Source: Phoronis ovalis (Eukaryota > Phoronida > Phoronidae). From it: a DNA stretch of 14,164 nt. The DNA lies in NCBI GenBank assembly GCA_028565635.1, contig JAOXYB010033907.1, forward strand, positions 1-14,164, read 5' to 3'. Made by a program: the position numbers and the translations under genes. Numbering within the stretch: the stretch's first letter is position 1; each line of letters opens with the position of its first letter. Below are positions 7,321 through 14,164 of the stretch, in pieces. The notes under the pieces were generated by a model that was not told where the DNA came from, did no database searches, and saw only the letters and a program-made list of their open reading frames with translations.

Positions 7321-9696
7321 TTATAACTAAATTTTGAAAGTGTTTGCCTAACAACGAATAGAGTACGTGTTATTCAATCATTTGTGCGAAGCCCTTTCCC
7401 AGTATTGACCTATATGTGGAATGATCCCCCTGTTATTAAGCACTGACAGAACCAATTATAATATATAGCAAACAAAAGAAATTTTGGCATGTTGATTGAC
7501 TTAATATGTTGAATCCATTGCTTCGTCTTATTTAGAACATGTATGCAGATATTTCCTAGATGTTGTTAGGGTAGTGCATTTTAAGTTTAACTGATATTTT
7601 TTGTTCATTTAAAAATATACGTAGCTTATACATGTACTTGATTTAATGTATTCGCAATTTGACAGCAATTGGTTGTAAAATGTTGCATTTGTCACAATTT
7701 CTCTTGTTGCTAGTTTTCGTAATAACAACTTTGAAATAAGCTAATTATCTAGAACATATCGAGCTGTTACCGAATGTGTGAAGTTTAAATGTTCTAACAA
7801 TGTTGTACTTCGCAAAAAAAACTGTTGATTATAGATAAAATAATGTTGAAGCTATATGTAAAAAAGAACGAATTTAAAAACCTAGATAACTAATTTTGAC
7901 AGTATAGTACTATTTCATAGGGTATAAACGTTGATTTTATAAAATAGGTTTTGCTGTTAATTGAAACATTCAAATCACTCTTGTATATTAAGAACGAGAT
8001 ACTCAACAATGTGCACTTCATGAACACTATAAGCGAAATAATCAAAACGTTGTTATAATGTCTTCAGTTGATTTATTTGACTATTGGAAATTATATTGGT
8101 ACGTATTTCATAACACAATATATATTACAGTATACCTGTCAATATACGCAAGAATAAACAATGTAATTTAATTACATTTTCTTATTTTTGTACCGAACTG
8201 GTTATACGCCAACAATTAGATAAGGACCATATAAACTATGTTTCGACGGTAAATTGTCTTTTTTTACCTCGCAAACACTGGACTCTGATGTGCAAGCAGA
8301 TAATGGACCAGGGACACATGTCAGAGCAGTCTGAATAAGTGTATCTGTTAATGTTCCGTGACTTCTCAACTAACATTTGGGCTAATGACCATAGACAATT
8401 GTTGTAAAAATTCATGAGATTAACAAAACCGAAATAGATACGTCATTAAAATTTTGACCGGACTTTTGCCCAACCGAGTAAAGCCTTTATCCCAGTGTAT
8501 GTGATCGACCTATTTTACTAGCTACCCACCAAGTCCTCTGTTGTGCCTATTAATTTAAGCCTCACCAGTGTCAAGACTTTAACGGGAACTTTATATTTAA
8601 CTGTAATCTCGGTAATCAAAGAAAAAAACTATTGCAAAACTGTATAAGAGAGGTCATTAACTTTAGGAAAATACAAAAAAAAACACTAATCATAACACAA
8701 CGTTAGCATCTTAACTGTGTGCGATACAAGGTTTTTGAAAAGTTTGAATTATTACCAGAATAGATAACACAGAAACTAAGGTTCAAATTTACTTTGGAGA
8801 TGTTTATGTTCAAAGGTATATAGTTGTATGTGCGTAAACACATTAAATGTTGTATCTTGCCAAAATGACAACTGAGCAAATATTTGTTATCGATGATTGA
8901 CTATTGAGACCCTCATGAAGATAATATTTTTAAGTTCTTTGCTCATGTTAATGAACGATAACAAGTACACATAATTAATCACTTCTGTTTAATGGTTTAT
9001 ATATTGGCTGTGTGTCAAGCAAAGGGATTCTAAATTACATGCAGTTATTTTATTATTGAAAATGCTCAATTATAATAGCAGGTTTTAAAACATTAAGAAC
9101 ATTAAAATAACACTACAGTAAGTCATAGTATCGAGCTAAAATCAGGACTTTACATCAATTTTACACATTCCTTGCGTGTAGCATATTTATAGAAACAAAA
9201 ATTAAAAATTGCACTTTCCAATTGCAACTATCAAATTAGCAATATAACAATGTTGTATAAGTACATTTTACTGATTTGCCAGTAAATATACAGTGTTTTA
9301 TTTATGTTCTGAAACACCTATTGGAACGAATTCGAAAGTAATTTTGGCCTGGATTTCCTTTAAATAATATGAAAGATAATTTTAAATTATAAGTTGTTTG
9401 CTGAAGATAACAACTAGGCATTCTGTTGATTTTAGATTTGTTTCAAATTAAAGGAAAAAGGAACTCCATCTGTTTTCTAGGCTTCTGCGTGATTACTGCT
9501 GAATATTGAAACATAATTATCTGTACAGATATAAACACTTATATTGTCGCTATGTGATAACGAACCTATATTTAAACACTACGGATCAAGTAGATAAAAT
9601 GAGCTGATAACAAATACATGTAGTATTTCAGTATCTGAATGTTGTTTCTAGTATGTAAAATTAATAAAAACAAGATTGGACTTCATTCGCATCATG

Positions 9697-9727
9697 TGAC
9701 GTGAGATGGCGTCCCGGAGATGGCGCC
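9697..9727. promoter_or_regulatory. GC-rich cluster: CRE-like site plus two GAGATGGCG repeats
   Basis: TGACGTGA (9697-9704), close to the cAMP-response element, overlaps the first of two GAGATGGCG copies (9703-9711 and 9717-9725). GATGGCG resembles the YY1-binding core. The cluster is an isolated GC-rich island in very AT-rich DNA and is also partly palindromic (GTGACGTG against CACATCAC). It could be a promoter element or a transposon end; no gene is seen attached to it. Confidence 0.25.
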
Positions 9728-10246
9728 ACATCACTGCACTATAGAAACAATAAAAAACAAATAATAGCTTGTCACTTGCGTGTAATAACGGCTATACCTG
9801 CTACCGTTTAATTTCACTTTAATAAATAAATTACATATGAAAAAGAGTACTACTTTAGTTGTAATATGCTCTTACAGAAAACAATATTTTTTATTTAAAT
9901 ATTTAATATCTAAACACCATTCTATTTCTGTGCATAAGTTGATATACAATGTGTTTTGATTCCTATTATACTACGTACATTATTATTATACAAACTATTT
10001 GTACGCGTTTGTAATAATTAAATGGCCAAGAGAGGTACAGGTGTAATAAGTATTCTGCCACCCCTCCTCAAAGATTTTAGTGTAGAGTAATTGCATATTG
10101 TCATCTTGTTGTAGCGTAACCGCTTTAGTTTGAACACATTTTAGAACCCGAACGCTTTCTAATGATATGATAATAATTTAGATTAAATATTCATGCTGCG
10201 GTTCAAGCTAATGCGTTAATGCCTTTGCTACATAATGTCCTCATTA

Positions 10247-10298
10247 CAAAATGCGACCGTGTGGTAAATTGGTCTTTCGTTTGTGACGTCGCATTTTG
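10247..10298. repeat. 11-bp perfect inverted repeat with 30-bp loop
   Basis: CAAAATGCGAC (10247-10257) is an exact reverse complement of GTCGCATTTTG (10288-10298). The right arm overlaps a CRE-like TGACGTCG at 10284-10291. It could be a hairpin, a small transposon end or a regulatory palindrome. Too short to classify. Confidence 0.5.
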
Positions 10299-10337
10299 CG
10301 ATTCTTTGTGTCTTTCGCAAAAAAATTGCAAATGCTT

Positions 10338-10344
10338 TATAAAA
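10338..10344 (+). promoter_or_regulatory. Possible TATA box (TATAAAA)
   Basis: TATAAAA lies 47 bases downstream of the CRE-like TGACGTCG and 46 bases upstream of an ATG (10390) that opens a 37-codon frame. The spacing resembles a small promoter, but TATAAAA is frequent by chance in this composition. Confidence 0.2.
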
Positions 10345-10642
10345 TATGAGTATGGAGAGAATTCATTACACAACTTTTCCTTTTAAAGTATGAGCCAAGC
10401 GACCCCTGTGAGACATCAGTGGTATTACTATATGAATGGCTATGGAAGAACAAAATGGAGCATTATATTAGTAGCTGTATTTTGGAATATTTTACAATTG
10501 TAACAGTAAATGAATGAATATAACTGAAAATGTGAAAGTATTTCATGTATACGTGTTTCGCATAGCCTTATGGAACGAATGCATCCTTTTCAAGTTAATC
10601 ACTTCTGGGGAAGCTGTGTTACAAGTAAACAAGAACATAATA

Positions 10643-12920
10643 CTGTATCAACACAGTGGTCAGTAGCTGTAGCAGCACAGCGGTCAGTAGTTGTATCAAC
10701 ACAGTGGTCAGTAGTTGTATCAACACAGTGGTCAGTAGTTCTATAAGCACAGTGGTCAGAATATGTATAAGCACAGTGGTCAGTAGCTGTATCAGCACAA
10801 CGGTCAGTAGCTACATCAGTACAAAGGTCAGTAGCTGTATCAACACAGTGGTCAATAGTTGTATCAGCACTGTGGTCAGTAGTTGTTTCAACACAGTGGT
10901 CAGTAGTTGTATCAACAAAGTGGTCAGTAGTTGTATCAGCACAGTGGTCAGTTGTTGTATCAGCACAGTGGTCAGTAGCTGTATCAGCACAGTGGTCAGT
11001 AGCTGTATCAACACAGCGGTCAGTAGTTGTATCAACAGAATGGTCAGTAGTTGTATCAGCACTGTAGTCAGTAGTTGTATCAACACAATGGTCAGTAGTT
11101 GTATCAACAAGTGGTCAGTAGTTGTATCAGCACTGTGGTCAGTAGTTGTATCAGCACAGTGGTCAGTAGTTGTGTCAGCACACTGGTCAGTAGTAGTATC
11201 AGCACAGTGGTCAGTAGTTGTATCAGCACAGTGGTCAGTAGTTGTATCAACACAGTGGTCAGTAGTTGTATCAGCACAGTGGTCAGTAGCTGTATCAGCA
11301 CAGTAGTCAGTAGATGTATAAGCACAGTGGTCAGTAGCTGTATCAGTACAGTGGTCAGTAACTGTATCAACACCGTGCTCACTAGCTACATCAGTACAAA
11401 GCTCAGTAGCTGTAGCAACACAGTGGTCAGTAGCTGTAACAGCACAGTGGTCAGTAGTTGTATCAGCACAGTGGTCAGTAGTTGTATCAGCACAGTGGTC
11501 AGTAGTTGTTTCAACACAGTGGTCAGTAGTTGTATCAACAAAGTGGTCAGTAGTTGTATCAACACAGTGACCAGTAACTGTATCAGCCCAGTGGTCAGTA
11601 GAAGTACCAGCACAGTGGACAGTAGCGGAATCAGCAGTGGTCAGTAGCTGTACCATTACCGTGGTCAGTAGCTGTACCATTACAGTGATCAGTAACTGTA
11701 TCAGCACAGTGGTCAGTAGCTGTATCAACACAGTTGTCAGTAGCTGTATCAGTACAGCGATCAGTAATTGTATCAGCCCAGTGGTCAGTAGATGTACCAG
11801 CACAGTGGTCAGTAGCTGTATCAACAGTGGTCAGTAGCTGTACCAGCAGTGGTCAGTAGCTGTACCAGTACAGTGGTCAGTAGCTGTATCAGCACAGTGG
11901 TCAGTAGCTGAATCAGCACAGTGGTCAGTAGTTGTATCAACACAGTGATCAGTAACTGTACCAGTAGTGGTCAATAGCTGTACCAGTACAGTGGTCAGTA
12001 GCTGTGTCAGCACAGTGGTCAGTAGTTGTATCAACACAGTGGTCAGTAGCTGTATCAGTACAGTGGACAGTAGCTGTATCAACACAGTGGTCAGTATCTG
12101 TATCAACACAGTGGTCAGTAATTGTGTCAGTATAGTGGTCAGTAGCTGTATCAGCACAGTGGTCAGTAGCTGTATCAGCACAGTGGTCAGTAGCTGTACC
12201 GGCACAGTGGTCAGTAGCTGTATCAGAAAAGTGGTCAGTAACTGTATGAACACAGTGGTCAGTTGTTGTACCAGCACAGTGGTCAGTAATTGTATCAGCA
12301 CAGTGGTCAGTAGTTGTATAAGCACAGGGTCAGCAGATGCACAGCAAAGTTGTCAGTAGCTGTATCAGGATAGTGGTCAGTAGCTGTATCAGCACAGTGG
12401 TCAGTAGCTGCATCAGAACGGTGGCCAGTAACTGTATGAACACAGTGGTCGGTTGTTGTACCAGCACAGTGGTCAGTAATTGTACCAGCACAGTGGTCAG
12501 TATCTGTATTAACAGAATGGTCAGTAGCTGTATTAACAGAATGGTCAGTAGTTGTATCAGCACAGTGGTCAGTAGCTGTACCAGCAAAGTTGTCAGTAGC
12601 TGTATCAGCACAGTGGTCAGTACTGTATTAACAGAGTGGTCAGTAGCTGTATTAATAGAGTGGTCAGTAGCTGTATCAGAACAGTGGTCAGTAACAGTAT
12701 CAGCACAGTGGTCAGTAGTTACATCAGCACAGGGTCAGCAGATGTACAGCAAAGTTGTCAGTAGCTGTACCAGCACAGTGGTATGTAGCTGTATTAACAG
12801 AGTGGTCAGTAGCTGTATTAACAGCGTGGTCAGTAGTTGTATCAGCACAGAGATCAGTAGCTGTCTCAGCACAGTGGTCAGTAGTTGTATCAAGGCAATG
12901 GTCAGCAGATGTATCACCAG
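10643..12920. repeat. Large minisatellite, 24-bp unit, about 95 copies
   Basis: A tandem array of a 24-bp unit made of CACAGTGGTCAG followed by TAGTTGTATCAA, with common variants TAGCTGTATCAG and TAGCTGTACCAG. It spans about 2.28 kb. Scattered 1-3 base indels break the register, for example near 11109, 11635, 11826 and 12328. Some multi-unit blocks recur (GTTTCAACACAG at 10885 and 11508; CTGTATGAACAC at 12242 and 12432; CAGGGTCAGCAGATG near 12325 and 12730), showing block duplication. Per unit, only one frame on each strand contains a stop, so frames up to 337 codons arise on both strands (repeats such as TVVSSCIN, WSVVVSTQ, LIQLLTTV, DTTTDHCA). I consider these artefacts. Confidence 0.97.
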
Positions 12921-13337
12921 ATAGTGTTCATGTCATTTCCTTTGCCTTTTGCTTACTTGTTAACTGGATCCCTGAGTCTTTTTTAGTAGCTATAGGCCGC
13001 TCCAACATGATTTGTGACAACATGACATGGGTACTCACTTTCATATTGACTGCCCCGCCCCCCAGAGATAAGTAGTATACAAAATTCAGATTATACGTGA
13101 CACTCATCTTATAACAAGCACGTAAATAAATCAGATGGCCGAGTACTTATCAAACTGAAAGTATTAACAAGTACACGCAGGAACGTTATATCCTGAAATA
13201 ATACAAGGAAGTCTCTCACAAGCATAATATCTTACAGTGTCGAGTTGTGAAACAACACTTTATGTCTCATAAAAAACATTCCACGTAACACAAGGTGGAC
13301 GATTAAAGTCAATTTTCTTGTTCATGTTAGTAGACAA
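12921..13337 (+). other. Upstream region of the second gene
   Basis: Unique sequence between the minisatellite and the signal-peptide exon; it probably includes promoter and 5' UTR. It holds a short GC-rich run (GCCCCGCCCCCC near 13053-13064) that could be an Sp1-like site. A weak TATA-like CATAAAAAAC sits near 13269, about 65 bases before the ATG. Neither is convincing alone. Confidence 0.4.
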
Positions 13338-13413
13338 ATGGCGACACAGCATTCTGGATTGTTATTTTTAGTTTCGTGCACACTACTGGTTATACAATGT
13401 TTTTCAGACAGAG
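13338..13413 (+). CDS. First coding exon of a second gene: signal peptide
   Basis: ATG at 13338 in a good context (GACAAATGG) opens 25 codons and one extra base. The peptide has a short polar start (MATQHSG), a hydrophobic core (LLFLVSCTLLVIQCF) and a polar end (SDR), a textbook secretory signal peptide with likely cleavage near its end. The exon stops at a perfect donor (AG/GTAAGT at 13412-13417) in phase 1, the phase used by every exon of the gene upstream. It is therefore compatible with EGF, sushi or VWA exons downstream, outside the window. Same strand and same phase class suggest, but do not prove, a tandem paralogue. Its product cannot be named from the signal peptide alone. Confidence 0.75.
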
Positions 13414-13758
13414 GTAAGTTCATTTCTGCTATTATTGGTGTAATTGAAAGACTGTAATAGGAATATTATTAGTTTAATACTTCCGTATTTGAATAAGTTC
13501 AACTGAAAATATAAATCCTTATTTAATATTTCACAGAATGACTAAAGCAAAAAACATAATTTCTCAAAAGGTCATGGTAGGGTATCAAATCCATCACTAT
13601 GGTTTAAATGAGTCAGAGAAATGGGGCATCGTTCCTAATTCAATGAGGTACCACGATAATACATTATTATTAGCGACAGCTTACATGTATTTACAAACAC
13701 AACTGGAAATTTAACACTGTTAAAAATTAAACAATGTATACGTAAAATACTAGTATTA

Positions 13759-14088
13759 GAAACTAGTACTACATATATTAATTCCATAAGTTACATGTAT
13801 AAATGTATAATTACGCTTTGTTAAATGCATAGAGAAAAAAAGAAATTGACAGACACCACGAATAAATTTTGTATCCATTTTCCATATTCTGCTCAGTTCT
13901 TCTCTTGATGGTAGGTATTTTTCTATGTTTTCAAGTTCTTTTTTCTTTATTTTGCTATCATTCGGGATTGCTTTGTCTATGCTTGATCTTCCTTTAGCCA
14001 GTCTAACACAGCTGCCGTGTATCTTACTAAAAGGCGCAGGTGTTAATTGCCATGGTTTTGTTCTTAGCTGTCGACTGGCTTTCCATAG
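13759..14088 (-). pseudogene. Retroelement-derived open-frame fragment (C-terminal tail type)
   Basis: Between two TAA codons the minus strand is open for 110 codons without a convincing start. The middle part reads IDKAIPNDSKIKKKELENI then EKYLPSREELSRIWKM. From memory, this matches the pattern (IPxDxRI..KE.EKxEKYxxLxxEIxRxWxxK) at the C-terminus of reverse-transcriptase-bearing retroelement ORFs in many marine invertebrates. After the tryptophan the family normally continues with a hydrophobic VIPVVVGALG-like segment, which is missing, so the copy is truncated or decayed there. The final 40 codons (toward 13759) look like non-coding DNA that happens to be open. No host function is implied. 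Confidence 0.45.
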
Positions 14089-14089
14089 T

Positions 14090-14090
<1 letters not shown>

Positions 14091-14164
<74 letters not shown>
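14091..14164. repeat. (AG)n microsatellite at the window edge
   Basis: A pure AG dinucleotide run of at least 37 units, continuing past the right edge. It adjoins the upstream end of the minus-strand retroelement-like frame. Perfect purity indicates it is young and likely length-variable. Confidence 0.98.

Larger units (their letters stand above)
7321..10642. other. AT-rich intergenic DNA, no gene recognised
   Basis: About 3.3 kb with no long open frame on either strand and no cysteine-rich exon-like segment between plausible splice sites. I looked for EGF, sushi and CxxCP-type exons and found none. The only notable points are a GC-richer cluster at 9697-9727 and a palindrome/TATA cluster at 10247-10344, listed separately. 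Confidence 0.6.
13414..14164 (+). other. First intron of the second gene (open at the right edge)
   Basis: This starts with GTAAGT and shows no plus-strand exon before the window ends; the acceptor-like tatttcacag near 13536 leads at once to a stop in phase 1. It contains a minus-strand retroelement-like open frame and an (AG)n microsatellite, both listed separately. Confidence 0.6.

Noticed and set aside
7505-7600. A possible exon after the acceptor-like cgtcttatttag near 7535
   Set aside because: The phase-1 reading has a single cysteine and no domain pattern before a stop, and it lies downstream of a better stop codon and AATAAA.
10656-12924. Long open frames on both strands across the 24-bp array (up to 337 codons) as repetitive proteins
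   Set aside because: The unit length is a multiple of three and stops occur in only two of six frames, so open frames on both strands are automatic. Indels break the register without being avoided, and no exon signals frame them.
1-14164. CRISPR array or bacterial operon
   Set aside because: The tandem arrays have no unique spacers, and the genes are intron-split with eukaryotic splice sites.

Overview
The window is animal (metazoan) nuclear DNA: AT-rich, with protein-coding sequence present only as short exons bounded by canonical ag/gt splice sites. The domain mix (EGF, sushi/CCP, HYR), the intron sizes and the repeat content suggest a lophotrochozoan, most likely a bivalve mollusc. The species call is inference; nothing here is diagnostic.

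Region 1 (33-7176, extending beyond the left edge) holds the 3' part of one plus-strand gene for a secreted or cell-surface mosaic protein. I can place nine internal exons: EGF (33-164), EGF (1174-1299), calcium-binding EGF (1617-1739), six-Cys sushi (1908-2105), calcium-binding EGF (2880-3002), HYR (3215-3463), HYR (3605-3850), six-Cys sushi (5323-5505) and an unrecognised Cys-containing domain (6488-6913). Every exon begins and ends in phase 1 and has a length divisible by three (1806 bp in all), the usual signature of exon shuffling in extracellular proteins. The HYR-HYR-sushi order recalls SVEP1-like proteins. A short candidate terminal exon (7139-7176) ends in TAA and is followed by AATAAA at 7297, so the gene probably ends there.

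Region 2 (about 7320-10640) is AT-rich and looks intergenic. I found no convincing exon in it, only two small promoter-like or palindromic clusters.

Region 3 (about 10643-12920) is a large minisatellite of roughly 95 copies of a 24-bp unit. Because 24 is divisible by three and the unit carries stops in only two of six frames, it produces long open frames on both strands that I do not believe are genes.

Region 4 (12921-14164) contains the first coding exon of a second plus-strand gene (13338-13413). It encodes a clear signal peptide and ends at a perfect phase-1 donor, so it is compatible with the same class of extracellular domains; the rest lies beyond the right edge. On the minus strand, 13759-14088 is a 110-codon open frame whose middle resembles the C-terminal tail of retroelement-associated ORFs. 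The window closes with an (AG)n microsatellite.

The introns carry several repeats: a long imperfect inverted repeat in intron 1, a 13-bp minisatellite in intron 2, a 21-bp perfect inverted repeat in the intron before the second sushi exon, and a degenerate tRNA-like (SINE) segment in the following intron.
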